64,000 nt of DNA from Bacillus methanolicus MGA3 (GCF_000724485.1 NZ_CP007739.1:1968843-2032842), one strand, 5' to 3'; shown: positions 26,245 through 34,822, counted from the first letter of the stretch. Notes: a model not told the origin generated them from the sequence alone. Program-made: numbers and translations.

Positions 26245-26290
26245 TTCAGACTTTATATATAAAGAAAGAAGGTGAAAGGACATGATAATG
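26245..26290 (+). repeat. Left copy of a 46-bp imperfect direct repeat flanking the HTH module
   Basis: Aligns without gaps to 27336-27381 at roughly 70-75% identity, sharing TTCA, TTATATAT, AAG and GGACATG...ATG. On the plus strand both copies contain a ribosome-site-like segment and an ATG, so they might be related short leader genes instead of recombination sites. Confidence 0.45.
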
Positions 26291-26322
26291 TCTAGTAAAT
26301 TTGAATCAAATATGAAGTCAAG

Positions 26323-26437
26323 GCTCTTTTTTCGGTATAACGGCTCATAAAATCAAATAAAGACTCATATATTCATATAAGGGCTCATTTTGCGAAATTC
26401 TTCAAATAAAGGCTCATTTTGCGAAACGACAGCTCAT
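26323..26437 (+). repeat. Six phased GCTCAT boxes (iteron-like)
   Basis: GCTC(A/T)T or ACTCAT boxes start at 26323, 26343, 26363, 26383, 26412 and 26432: spacing 20, 20, 20, 29 and 20 bp. Two carry the longer GGCTCATTTTGCGAAA. All face the same side of the helix (about two turns). They lie just past the stop of the HTH protein gene. Confidence 0.75.
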
Positions 26438-26474
26438 ATATCTAAAAGATTCAGGTTTAGAATGTCGCCGCCCA

Positions 26475-27248
26475 TTAAGCAAAATTAAGAATTTCAAAAT
26501 ACTCCTCATCCAACATTTTGTTGCAAATCCCCCAATAATAACCGAAAACGTTATTAATCTTTGTCTTCTTGAGTTTTATGTTCCGAACTAATTGCTTAAA
26601 TGCTTTTACTGCCAATTCTAGCTTGTCCTCTTCTGTGTAATAAGAAAGGCATCGAGTGCTTACATGAACAACTTTGTAGAATTCCTCGATCGTCCAGGCA
26701 TCATCAAAGAAGCATTTCACAAGGTTCGTAAACGCAGAAGGGATTTTATTACTGACAAATGAAGAGTTTAACGCCATTGTACGTTTAAATTCTAGATTGA
26801 TAGCTTTATTCTTTGATGGTTTCTTATTAGGTGCGTCAATTGATCCTGCTTCAGCTGCTTCTTTTAAAATAGGTTGCGATTCTTTATTTGTTGGGTATTT
26901 TTGAAAGACATAAACACTGTGACCTTGTCTGCCATTTTTGGACTGAGTATGAATGATGTGAATTAGGCCAAACTTTTTCGCTTTTCTTAACATACGTTCA
27001 AAAGTTGAACGGCTAATCCCGCCCATTTCAGAATGTTTATGGGTAGCAGATACAATTGATTGAATCTTCGCATTGCAAACCCCAGGAATCTTTGCAGAAA
27101 AGCGTACAAGCCTCTTTAATGCGATCGTTTCACTTTTTGTAAACTGATCCTTCAAATCTGTCATCCACTGTTCAAAATGATTATTGAAATCCTTCAAATC
27201 CCGAAACTGAGAAAGTTCTTTAAATTGTTCAATATTTCCCGACTTCAT
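26475..27248 (-). CDS. HTH protein, possible replication-initiator-like
   Basis: 257 aa, not assigned to a named family. Residues of about 40-125 look like a winged helix: FTKSETIALKRLVRFSAKI, GISRSTFERMLRKAKKFGLI, then a wing with NGRQGHSVYVFQKY. The C-terminal half is helical and ends in NNVFGYYWGICNKMLDEEYF. The layout, with phased boxes on one side, recalls plasmid or phage initiators that bind iterons, which is inference. ATG 27248 has AAGGGG upstream; another ATG at 27278 lies within a hairpin. Confidence 0.6.
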   Translation of the reverse strand: MKSGNIEQFKELSQFRDLKDFNNHFEQWMTDLKDQFTKSETIALKRLVRFSAKIPGVCNAKIQSIVSATHKHSEMGGISRSTFERMLRKAKKFGLIHIIHTQSKNGRQGHSVYVFQKYPTNKESQPILKEAAEAGSIDAPNKKPSKNKAINLEFKRTMALNSSFVSNKIPSAFTNLVKCFFDDAWTIEEFYKVVHVSTRCLSYYTEEDKLELAVKAFKQLVRNIKLKKTKINNVFGYYWGICNKMLDEEYFEILNFA

Positions 27249-27278
27249 AAAAAAATGCCCCTTTCTTTTTTGGGGCAT
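27249..27278 (-). promoter_or_regulatory. Hairpin covering the HTH gene's ribosome site
   Basis: ATGCCCC/GGGGCAT with a 10-nt loop, followed on the minus strand by seven T running into the ATG at 27248. It resembles a terminator and would bury the AAGGGG ribosome site, so it could limit the gene's expression. Confidence 0.55.
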
Positions 27279-27335
27279 TAAACAAATATAAAGGATTTTT
27301 AATCAACATTTCTTATAATGCCCCTTTTACTTCTT

Positions 27336-27381
27336 TTCACTCGTTATATATGAAGTAAAAAAGTAAAGGGACATGGTGATG
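27336..27381 (+). repeat. Right copy of the 46-bp imperfect direct repeat
   Basis: Partner of 26245-26290, 1091 bp away, same orientation. It lies upstream of the HTH gene, and overlaps one arm of an imperfect inverted repeat (CCCTTTTACTTC.../...AAAGTAAAGGG, 27320-27371). Confidence 0.45.
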
Positions 27382-27413
27382 ATAAAATTTAGGGAGTTTA
27401 ATCATAAAGTGAT

Positions 27414-27444
27414 TAAAAAAACGGCCGTATTACCGGCCGTTTTT
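27414..27444. terminator. Bidirectional terminator
   Basis: ACGGCCG/CGGCCGT stem (27421-27440) with 6-nt loop, A7 before and T5 after. It ends the four-gene operon on the minus strand. Confidence 0.9.
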
Positions 27445-27922
27445 AATGTCCATGATTATGGCTTTCACCCTGATTAGTATCGTGGTCCATTTCCATATTC
27501 ATTGATTGATTTGAATCTTTCTCAGGTTCACTTGGATGTCCGATGACAAATTCAGCTTTAGGCATGTTATGCATGTTTCTTGCTGTAACATGGGAAATGA
27601 TATAATATGTCCCTTCTCTGTTAAAACTTTTTTTAAGACGATAAATGCCGTTTTCAGCATGTTTTACTTGGATTTTTTCATGATTTTTGTCATTAGCCCG
27701 CCAAATTTCAAATTTCACATCATCTGCATCAGTAACTGCTTCTTTCCCGTATGTTACTTTTGCTTCAAAAGTAACTGGCTGATTAACCTTTGCCTTCTCA
27801 GGATTTACTGTTAGCTTGACGTCCAAAAATTTAGGTGTTTCTTGTGCTTTTTCTTGATTGTTCGAACATCCGGCTAAAACAAACGCACAAATAATCGAAA
27901 AAATTAGAACTGCTTTTTTCAT
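27443..27922 (-). CDS. YtkA-like lipoprotein with His-rich tail
   Basis: 159 aa. Lipoprotein signal ending LAGC (Cys near residue 19), then a YtkA/FixH-like immunoglobulin-type domain: DVKLTVNPEKAKVNQPVTFE, DDVKFEIW, ENGIYRLKKSFNREGTYYI and HVTARNMHNMPKAEFVIG. The C-terminus (MNMEMDHDTNQGESHNHGH) is rich in Met, His and Asp and may bind a metal such as copper. AAGAAGGG lies 8 bp before ATG 27922. Last gene of the operon with a two-component system. Confidence 0.83.
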   Translation of the reverse strand: MKKAVLIFSIICAFVLAGCSNNQEKAQETPKFLDVKLTVNPEKAKVNQPVTFEAKVTYGKEAVTDADDVKFEIWRANDKNHEKIQVKHAENGIYRLKKSFNREGTYYIISHVTARNMHNMPKAEFVIGHPSEPEKDSNQSMNMEMDHDTNQGESHNHGH

Positions 27923-27969
27923 CTTTAAAACCCTTCTTTCGTATTTTTCAAAAGTGTCATTTCTCTTTA

Positions 27970-29370
27970 TCACTCAAGGACTGGCAATACAATTGCTACT
28001 GTAGTGCCTTTCCCGATTTCACTTGTAATAGTAAGTTTTCCATTATGAAGATAAACTAGTTTCTCCACGATCGCAAGCCCCAGCCCTGTTCCGCCATCTT
28101 TCCGTGACCTTCCTTTATTCACTCGATAAAATCGCTGTGTTACTTTCTTTAAATCCTCCTGAGGGATTCCAATCCCCGTATCGGCTATTTCCAGTTTGCA
28201 GCCTTCATTATCAGCCGACAATGAAATGGATATGGTCCCTCCCTTCTCAGTATAACAGATCGAGTTATCGATTAAATTTTGAACAATTTGTTCAATTCTT
28301 TCTGCATCACCGTTAATAATGATTTCCGGATCAAGGTTGGTGTGAAAATTAATTCCTTTTTCTTTTAATATTGGCCAATATTTTTGGATGGCGTCTTCGA
28401 TAACTTGCGCAAGCGGAATCGGCATCATATTAAGATGATATTCTTCGGCATCCAATTTGGAAAGATCCAATAAATCATATACGAGGCGTTCCATTCTGCC
28501 TGCTTCCCGATGGATCAGCCGCAAATATTTATTCTTTTCTTCATCATTCTTAACTATTCCTGATACAATCGCTTCGCTGTATCCCTTTACATAGCTGATG
28601 GGTGTCCGAAGCTCGTGTGAAACATTTGCTATAAATTCTTTCTTCCGCTCATCCTCTTTCTGAATAGAAGCTGACATATGATTAAATGCATTGGCAAGCT
28701 GTCCGATTTCATCATTGGACTGAAGATGAATTCTTACGGAATAATCTCCTTGTGACACTCTGTTGGCAGCCTCTTTCATTTCGATTAATGGCCGAGTTAA
28801 TCTGCCAATCCATTTAATTCCTAACAAAACAGAAACGAGAACAAATACCGGCCCTGCAATGATCCACACATATACGAAATCTTTGGTCAGCTCTGTTATT
28901 TTTGCCAAAGGCAAATATAAATAAATAATTCCTTCAAGCCGGTCTTGATCTATTAAAGGGATGATAACCGCAAGTATTTTTCTATCAAATCTCTCCTCAT
29001 ATCCGATTTTTTTAACAGGCTCCCCTTTTAAAAGCTTTTCCCTCTCTTCTTTCCCAATTAATGTATGAAAACCCATATCAAACGGAAGACACGCACTCAA
29101 CTCTCTCGGGTTGTTAACGACAAGCACTTCATAGTCTGTTTTTGTGCCATACCATTCAATTTTCTTTTTAAATGATTCCGTCAAAGGTCCGCCCTTATAA
29201 TCAAGTGCAAGCCGCTTGCCTTCCTCTATAAGAGACTTCTCCACGTTATCAACATAGAGCCTTTCATAAAAAAAGTAGGATAAGAAATAAGAATACAAAA
29301 TCGTTATAATGATAGCTGCCGTAATTGTAAGCCATAGTTTTTTAACAAGACTGCCGTTAAAAAACTTCAT
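27970..29370 (-). CDS. Sensor histidine kinase
   Basis: 466 aa membrane kinase: TM1 (about 13-35), extracellular sensor domain (36-160), TM2 (165-187), HAMP (about 189-241), HisKA with phospho-acceptor His252 (SHELRTP), then HATPase_c with NLIDNSICYT, DTGIGIP and GGTGLGLAIV. The start overlaps the stop of the response regulator by 4 bp. It should phosphorylate that regulator; the signal may be linked to the flanking lipoproteins. Confidence 0.95.
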   Translation of the reverse strand: MKFFNGSLVKKLWLTITAAIIITILYSYFLSYFFYERLYVDNVEKSLIEEGKRLALDYKGGPLTESFKKKIEWYGTKTDYEVLVVNNPRELSACLPFDMGFHTLIGKEEREKLLKGEPVKKIGYEERFDRKILAVIIPLIDQDRLEGIIYLYLPLAKITELTKDFVYVWIIAGPVFVLVSVLLGIKWIGRLTRPLIEMKEAANRVSQGDYSVRIHLQSNDEIGQLANAFNHMSASIQKEDERKKEFIANVSHELRTPISYVKGYSEAIVSGIVKNDEEKNKYLRLIHREAGRMERLVYDLLDLSKLDAEEYHLNMMPIPLAQVIEDAIQKYWPILKEKGINFHTNLDPEIIINGDAERIEQIVQNLIDNSICYTEKGGTISISLSADNEGCKLEIADTGIGIPQEDLKKVTQRFYRVNKGRSRKDGGTGLGLAIVEKLVYLHNGKLTITSEIGKGTTVAIVLPVLE

Positions 29371-30047
29371 TTGCCGGGCACCTCAAATTTATATCCAATC
29401 CCCCAGACGGTTTGAATACAATCGGGTGCTCCTAGTTTCATTCTTAATGTTTTAATATGTGTATCAACGGTTCTTAAACTTCCATCGTAATCAATTCCCC
29501 ACACATGTTCAAGCAATTGTTCCCTGCTTAATGCCTGTGAAGGATGGGTGCACAAATACAACAGCAATTCAAACTCCTTTAAAGTTAATGGAACATCTTT
29601 TCCGGCTGATGTCACACGCCTTGCTTTTTTGTCAATTAAGATCGGACCTATTGTAATTATTTCCGATTCACTGTTGAAATTTCCGGCTCTGCGTATTACA
29701 GCTTGAATTCTCGCAATCAATTCACCAGGGCTGAACGGCTTGACGATATAATCATCCCCGCCTAGATGAAAAGCCTTTACTTTATCCCATTCTTCCCCTT
29801 TGGCTGATAAAAAAATAATTGGCACGGAAGATAGTTCTCTTATTTTTTTGCAAACTTGAAAGCCGTCTTCATCAGGCATCATTATATCAAGAATGACGAG
29901 ATCAGGAAAATGGGTTCTGACATATTCAATTCCTTCTGTCCCATTTGATGCTTCAAAACAGTGAAAACCTGAATTTTCAAGGTACATGTGAAGCAAATTT
30001 CTCATATCCTCTTCGTCGTCAATCACTAATATGCGAATGTTGCTCAT
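29367..30047 (-). CDS. OmpR-family response regulator
   Basis: 226 aa. Receiver domain with acidic pair DDEED (9-14), phospho-acceptor Asp54 (VILDIMMP), Lys in IVKPF, and a C-terminal winged helix (LTLKEFELLLYLCTH, LLEHVWGIDYDGSLRTVDTHIKTLRMKL). Overlaps its neighbours by 4 bp on both sides, so all are co-translated. Confidence 0.96.
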   Translation of the reverse strand: MSNIRILVIDDEEDMRNLLHMYLENSGFHCFEASNGTEGIEYVRTHFPDLVILDIMMPDEDGFQVCKKIRELSSVPIIFLSAKGEEWDKVKAFHLGGDDYIVKPFSPGELIARIQAVIRRAGNFNSESEIITIGPILIDKKARRVTSAGKDVPLTLKEFELLLYLCTHPSQALSREQLLEHVWGIDYDGSLRTVDTHIKTLRMKLGAPDCIQTVWGIGYKFEVPGK

Positions 30048-31027
30048 TGTCCGTTACTCTCCCTCAATATCAGTTTGAACGGCCCTTTTCCTACTTTTAT
30101 TGTTTCCTTAATTGTTAAATCATCTTTATCTACGATATTGATATCATTGCTGTCATAGCCGGCGATTAAAAGGTCTTTCTTAAAAGATTCCATTACAAAA
30201 GGGTTTGCACCAACTTTTATTTGCTTTACTATATGGCCTTTCGGACCTATTTTATAAAGTGTATTTGTTCCATGGCTCAATACATAGATGAAATCATCAA
30301 CTTTCTGAAAATTCACCGGCATTAACGGGACAGGTATCGTTTTTAACAGCTTTCCTGTATGCACATTGTATATGTGAATATTTTTTTCAGTTTGTAATCC
30401 TTCGCCATGTCCTCCAATCCAGATTTCGTCCTGATCTTCCCTTAGCAAAGCCCCCACAGCAGATGAGGGATGAATCGGAAAATGCTTGCTGACGCTCTTT
30501 TTATCTAAATCAATAACCGTTACATCCTTTTGAGTAAAACTAATAACATAAAGCTTTCTCTCTTTAGTTCCCTCGATTATTGTTAAAGGGTTTTTACTAA
30601 CTCTAACCCTTTTTCTTTCTTTTCCATCAAGATTAAAAAATCTGACGGCATTTTGAGCCTGATCGGCAAAAGCAACTTCTTTGCCATTTTTTAAAACTTC
30701 AGCTGCAACGATTCCTTCACCTGTTTCCCATTGGTTGATTAATTTCCCTTTTGACAAAGAATAAAGATCGACTGTAGCGTTTTCTTTGCCATAAAGGAGC
30801 AATGTATCACCATCAGGTAAAATAACTCCGCCAATATAAGGCTTTTCCATTTTCCAACGCTCAATTTCCTTTTTTGACGAGAGATCAATAAACGAAATCG
30901 AATTTTCTTTAATATTAACGCTTACCAATAACGCCAGATCTTTTGAAATCGCCGGAAAGGTATTGTTCGAACACGAAGAAAGGAGAATTAGCACGATTAC
31001 GATTGCAATTTTAAATAATGATTTCAT
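30044..31027 (-). CDS. Beta-propeller lipoprotein (YncE-like)
   Basis: 327 aa; lipobox LLSSC after a short hydrophobic segment. The rest consists of six or seven blades with motifs such as NSISFIDLSSKKEIERW, VRFFNLDGKERKRVRV, DVTVIDLDKKSVSKHF and YDSNDINIVDKDDLTIKETI. First gene of the operon; its stop overlaps the response-regulator start. It might present a ligand to the sensor kinase (inference from position). ATG 31027 has GGTG 7 bp upstream; an in-frame GTG at 31036 is the alternative. Confidence 0.85.
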   Translation of the reverse strand: MKSLFKIAIVIVLILLSSCSNNTFPAISKDLALLVSVNIKENSISFIDLSSKKEIERWKMEKPYIGGVILPDGDTLLLYGKENATVDLYSLSKGKLINQWETGEGIVAAEVLKNGKEVAFADQAQNAVRFFNLDGKERKRVRVSKNPLTIIEGTKERKLYVISFTQKDVTVIDLDKKSVSKHFPIHPSSAVGALLREDQDEIWIGGHGEGLQTEKNIHIYNVHTGKLLKTIPVPLMPVNFQKVDDFIYVLSHGTNTLYKIGPKGHIVKQIKVGANPFVMESFKKDLLIAGYDSNDINIVDKDDLTIKETIKVGKGPFKLILRESNGQ

Positions 31028-31125
31028 ATATTTCACCAGTCATCAGTCATATGATTGTTTCATTATATAGAATGATTGTGTTAAATTTGTGAAATCTCTT
31101 TGAACCTTTTTCATTCAAATTGAGA

Positions 31126-31147
31126 AAAGCTCCTCAGAAGGAGCTTT
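31126..31147 (-). terminator. Terminator of the following small gene
   Basis: AAAGCTCC/GGAGCTTT stem with 6-nt loop and a TTTT tail on the minus strand. Confidence 0.75.
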
Positions 31148-31412
31148 AATTCTGTTTAAGATCTTTCATTATTTGTATATGTAGTGTAATTAACGCGAAT
31201 TTATCTTCTTCATTAAGCTGAGATTCAACAATTCTTTTTACTGCCAAATAGAACTTTTCATGAACAGACTTTCTTACCCTGGGATGAGAGTTTTCATCCA
31301 ATAATTCTCTTTTCACTGCTTCCTTAATGATTTCCTCACTGCTTTCATCAGATTCAAGCAAACGGTTATTCCAAATGGATCTGTATTGATTTAATAGATA
31401 ACCGTAATCCAC
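31146..31412 (-). CDS. Small acidic protein of unknown function
   Basis: 88 aa, rich in Glu, Lys and Leu, helical (SSEEIIKEAVKRELL, FYLAVKRIVESQLNEEDKFALI). No domain recognised. The start is taken as GTG 31412, 7 bp after GGAGGG; an earlier TTG at 31418 would be too close to that site. Confidence 0.7.
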   Translation of the reverse strand: MDYGYLLNQYRSIWNNRLLESDESSEEIIKEAVKRELLDENSHPRVRKSVHEKFYLAVKRIVESQLNEEDKFALITLHIQIMKDLKQN

Positions 31413-31510
31413 TATCAATCCCTCCTAACACCTTATATCGTATCTTTACATAATTGAAAGCCTCATTGCAAAAAATATACTAACATCTCTTTAGGAAAGG
31501 AGAATCATCA

Positions 31511-31756
31511 TTGAATACACCATACTGTTGCCCAAACTGCAAAACAAACCGCACTCGCTTTAACATGATCAAACAGGTTTCCCGATCGGTTAAAATGGAC
31601 CCACGCACCGGTGAAGTGATTCAGGAGTACACCAATGAAAACCTTGATCCATTTCATATACCTTACAATGGTCCAGAATATAAAGTTCAGTGCGGGGCGT
31701 GCGGCCTTGTTGAGGATGAAAGGATGTTTATCAAGTTTGGAGAGCAAAAAATATGA
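31511..31756 (+). CDS. Small zinc-ribbon protein
   Basis: 81 aa. Two CxxC pairs, CPNC (residues 7-10) and CGAC (about 61-64), form a probable zinc ribbon around a 50-residue insert. TTG start with AAGGAG 8 bp upstream. The family is unnamed; a nucleic-acid or protein contact is possible. Confidence 0.72.
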   Translation: MNTPYCCPNCKTNRTRFNMIKQVSRSVKMDPRTGEVIQEYTNENLDPFHIPYNGPEYKVQCGACGLVEDERMFIKFGEQKI

Positions 31757-31779
31757 AGAAAAATTATGAAAAAATTGAA

Positions 31780-31810
31780 GAATCCCCTTGACCTTGAATG
31801 CAGGGGGATT
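31780..31810. terminator. Shared terminator
   Basis: AATCCCC(T)/(A)GGGGGATT stem between the convergent zinc-ribbon and exported-protein genes; T tails are short on both sides. Confidence 0.6.
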
Positions 31811-32662
31811 TCATTTGCTCGGTACATGAAACTTAATATTGTTTAAGTACAACCTACTGTTCTCGGTAAGAAATGAGATCGAATCAATTTTCCATGGGCC
31901 ATACGGAGAAAAACGAACCACATGAATCTTTCCTTTATATTTTCTTTTCCCTTCTCCTCTCACAAACCATTCAACTTCAACCGGAACCGATAGAACCAAT
32001 TCCTCTTTTAAATCTTTAGCCGGCATAACAGGCATGTGGATAAGGGCAGCATTCTCAACATTAGGCAGTATTTTTTTCCACTCTATCTTTTGTAATGAAA
32101 TGCTTTTAACGATCTTTTCATCCTGCTGTTTAAATCCTGCAATATAAGCGCTTATCACATCGTATGGACTGGCGCTTGATAAATAGGCTTGAAGCCTGTC
32201 TGCTGCTTTTAGAATCATTAATTTATGAGACAAATCCATGTTACTTGTACGATGTGTTGTACTTCCGTAAAAATGAATGCAAAAATGCCCCGGAAAATTA
32301 TTTTCCAATGCTCCAGCCCCATGCGGCATCCCATGCATGGATGCAGCAATTCGCCTTTTTCCTTTTTTGATAATAATCGCCCTTCGTTTCCAGCTCCAAT
32401 TTCCATTATAAATTTGTTTCATTATTTTTGTGTCTTTTGGCGTTAACGGCTGCACATCGGCATGAGCGTTCCCCGCTCTTCTCTGTACTTTAAACTCCAT
32501 CCCTGTTTCTAAATCGTGAACAACAAACTTGCTATATTTGGGCAGCAGTTCATTGACTTCCTTCCATGAGAGCATTTCCGCCACCTTCCGTTGATCTGCA
32601 AACACGGAAGAAGGTTGAAAAACTAGCATCACGATGGTCAATACAATAAGAAAATTTTTCAT
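31811..32662 (-). CDS. Exported protein with GHFCIHF motif
   Basis: 283 aa. Signal peptide (KNFLIVLTIVMLVFQPSSVFA). The middle contains RRIAASMHGMPHGAG and NNFPGHFCIHFYGSTTH, a His- and Cys-rich pair of motifs seen in exported Firmicute proteins; the arrangement recalls the HG...HGC active site of L,D-transpeptidases but the spacing is different. Function unknown. ATG 32662 is chosen; a GTG at 32671 is the alternative. Monocistronic. Confidence 0.75.
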   Translation of the reverse strand: MKNFLIVLTIVMLVFQPSSVFADQRKVAEMLSWKEVNELLPKYSKFVVHDLETGMEFKVQRRAGNAHADVQPLTPKDTKIMKQIYNGNWSWKRRAIIIKKGKRRIAASMHGMPHGAGALENNFPGHFCIHFYGSTTHRTSNMDLSHKLMILKAADRLQAYLSSASPYDVISAYIAGFKQQDEKIVKSISLQKIEWKKILPNVENAALIHMPVMPAKDLKEELVLSVPVEVEWFVRGEGKRKYKGKIHVVRFSPYGPWKIDSISFLTENSRLYLNNIKFHVPSK

Positions 32663-32747
32663 TTGCCCCACTCAATTCTTGCTTAATATTCTTCTTAGAG
32701 TTTTTCCTGAATGGGGAGAAACGATTCATCCTTTTACATCATAGCTT

Positions 32748-33161
32748 TTACTCATTTAATTTTTGAAATAACCGGATAAAGTCAGAAAGTTCCTGCTCGC
32801 TAAAATGGCTGAATTTTGACTGAAAATAAGCAGATTTTTTTTCTTCCAGATTTTGAACAAGCAGTCTTCCTGAATCTGTCAGAACCATTTCGACTATTCT
32901 TCTATCTTGATCAGACCTCTGTCTCATAATCAGGCCCTTTTTAACTAGAGAATCCGTAACAGAAGTTATGTGGCTTGCCGATACTTTTAATTCCTTCGAA
33001 AGATCGGAGGCTTTAGCGCGGCCAGTTAAAAATAAGTATTTTAAGACCATAAATTCGTTGAGGCTGACCTCACTTCCAATGATCAAATGAATTTCCTGCC
33101 TCAACTTGCGATAAACTGTTCGTAATAGTTTCTCAACCTCAGCTATCTGTCTTTGTTTCAA
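32748..33161 (-). CDS. MarR-family regulator
   Basis: 137 aa winged-helix regulator: LNEFMVLKYLFLTGRAKASDL, the recognition helix ASHITSVTDSLVKKGLI, then the wing RQRSDQDRRIVEMVLTDSG, which is diagnostic of MarR. TTG start at 33161, 9 bp after AAAGGA. The regulated genes are unknown; it faces no clear target. Confidence 0.92.
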   Translation of the reverse strand: MKQRQIAEVEKLLRTVYRKLRQEIHLIIGSEVSLNEFMVLKYLFLTGRAKASDLSKELKVSASHITSVTDSLVKKGLIMRQRSDQDRRIVEMVLTDSGRLLVQNLEEKKSAYFQSKFSHFSEQELSDFIRLFQKLNE

Positions 33162-33257
33162 AATGATCGATCCTTTCAAGTTCTACAAAAAGGTTTTTCT
33201 TCTTCCCAATCCGGAAAAATTATTTTTTTCCTGACTTTCACTGTACTTTTCATATTT

Positions 33258-33638
33258 TTACGCTTCTTCAAGCATTTCCAAGATGATTTTCTCCAGTTTT
33301 TTTTCAATATCTGAAAGGGAATCCTCGTTCATATAGCCAATTATTTGGAACCACTCGTTTTTGCACTTCCAAAGCGGAATATAAGCATCTGGAAAATACT
33401 CATCTTCTTCAACAATACCCGTTTCTATATAAGATTCATAATTTTCATCAAAAACCTCGTTAGCGGCAGCTATTTTGCCTTTTTTTTCACGTATAAGTTC
33501 AACTGCTAATTGTTTCCCTTTCTTGTTGAACAGGTCATAATATTTATCTTTCTGACGTTGGCAAATTTGTTCACAGCTTTTTTCAAAATTCATAATTTCT
33601 AATTTTAATTTATCATCTAATTGAATGATTTGCCTCAA
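33258..33638 (-). CDS. Hypothetical acidic protein
   Basis: 126 aa, no signal peptide, rich in Glu and Lys. No domain recognised; contains FEKSCEQICQRQKDKYYDLF and a central EDEYFPDAYIPLWKCKNEWF. TTG start, 5 bp after GAGGTG. Confidence 0.62.
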   Translation of the reverse strand: MRQIIQLDDKLKLEIMNFEKSCEQICQRQKDKYYDLFNKKGKQLAVELIREKKGKIAAANEVFDENYESYIETGIVEEDEYFPDAYIPLWKCKNEWFQIIGYMNEDSLSDIEKKLEKIILEMLEEA

Positions 33639-33765
33639 ATTATCACCTCGCTCTGCTCTATTGAAGCAATCATACTTCTAAAGTCACATTTTATAGGATT
33701 TCGTCTGTGCTTACAAACGATTTGATATTATGGAGATCTTAACTCGTACATAGCTGAAATCAAAA

Positions 33766-33855
33766 GAAAAGGGCCAGGCCCCTTCCAATACAACATAAAG
33801 AGTAATTAAATCTCTTGTCATTGTTGGAGGGAGTCAGACCCATATGAGTCAACCT
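33766..33855 (-). repeat. Palindromic 3'-end repeat family, copy 3
   Basis: AAAAGGGCCAGGCCCCTTCC ... GTTGGAGGGAGTCAGACCC, with arms pairing. It ends one base from the stop codon of the LCP gene. Confidence 0.75.
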
Positions 33856-33856
33856 C

Positions 33857-34822
33857 TTAGTTTTTTTCGTTTAAAAATTGTTGAATTGCTTGAACGTTTT
33901 CATTGTAGTCTAATTTTAAGACTGCACCTGCACGCTTATGAGTAACATTGGTAAAACCATCAGAAACAGGGATTCTCAATGTTTTCACGTCTTTCACAGG
34001 TCTTAAAACAGCTGTAGCTCCAAGTGACAACATGTCTTTGAACTGCAGGTCTGTCTCAACGTGTTGAAACGTTTCCGAAATGATTTTTGGAAGTTTTTTG
34101 ATTCCTTCAACCGTACTAAGCTGCTTTACTGCCTGATCCTTTAGGGAAACTAGTACTTCCTGCTGGCGATGAACACGTCCAAAATCGTTCTCTTTGTCAT
34201 GGCGAAACCTGACGTATGTGAGCAAATCTTTTCCACGAAGGGTTTGTTTGCCCGGTTCAACTGCAGGACCTATGTCATGTGCCATTGCTTTTGTTACATG
34301 AACCTCTATTCCATTTGGAGCAATGGTATCCATTAGCTTAATAAACCCCTTAAAATCGACTGTTACAACATTGTCAATTTTTATGCCAAAATTACGTTCG
34401 ATTGTCTCTTTCAATAATTTTGACCCGCCTAAATAGTACGCATGGTTAAGTTTACTGTACTCATTTTTATATCCAGGGATTTTCACATAGCTGTCCCTCA
34501 TAATTGATGCTAATTTTATTGATGGCTCTTTTGGTTCATATCTGGCAATAATTATGGCATCTGATCGTGATTTTCTTTCTCCGCGGCTGTCTATCCCGAT
34601 CAACAAAAAATTTTTGTTTTTTTGATACAACTGAAATGAAGGTAAAATCGGAAAAGATTTATCGCTTTCAGTCTCGTTTTGCAAATAAGACTTCCTATCC
34701 CCTGTTTCCTTTATTATATTACTGGAATTTATGTTTTTTTCTTGCTGCCTTGCAAACTTGCCAAACTGGCAGCCAGTTATAATCATTAACATGATAATTA
34801 TCGTGAAGCATTTTCGCACCAT
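33857..34822 (-). CDS. LytR-CpsA-Psr family protein
   Basis: 321 aa. Lipoprotein-type signal (MLMIITGC), then the LCP domain: LLIGIDSRGERKSRSDAIIIARY, SIMRDSYVKIPGYKNEYSKLNHAYYLGG, DFKGFIKLMDTI, GKQTLRGKDLLTYVRFRHDKENDFGRVHRQQEVL. The conserved Asp and Arg residues that bind polyprenyl-pyrophosphate substrates are there. Such enzymes attach teichoic acids or similar polymers to peptidoglycan. GAGGTG lies 8 bp before ATG. Confidence 0.93.
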   Translation of the reverse strand: MVRKCFTIIIMLMIITGCQFGKFARQQEKNINSSNIIKETGDRKSYLQNETESDKSFPILPSFQLYQKNKNFLLIGIDSRGERKSRSDAIIIARYEPKEPSIKLASIMRDSYVKIPGYKNEYSKLNHAYYLGGSKLLKETIERNFGIKIDNVVTVDFKGFIKLMDTIAPNGIEVHVTKAMAHDIGPAVEPGKQTLRGKDLLTYVRFRHDKENDFGRVHRQQEVLVSLKDQAVKQLSTVEGIKKLPKIISETFQHVETDLQFKDMLSLGATAVLRPVKDVKTLRIPVSDGFTNVTHKRAGAVLKLDYNENVQAIQQFLNEKN

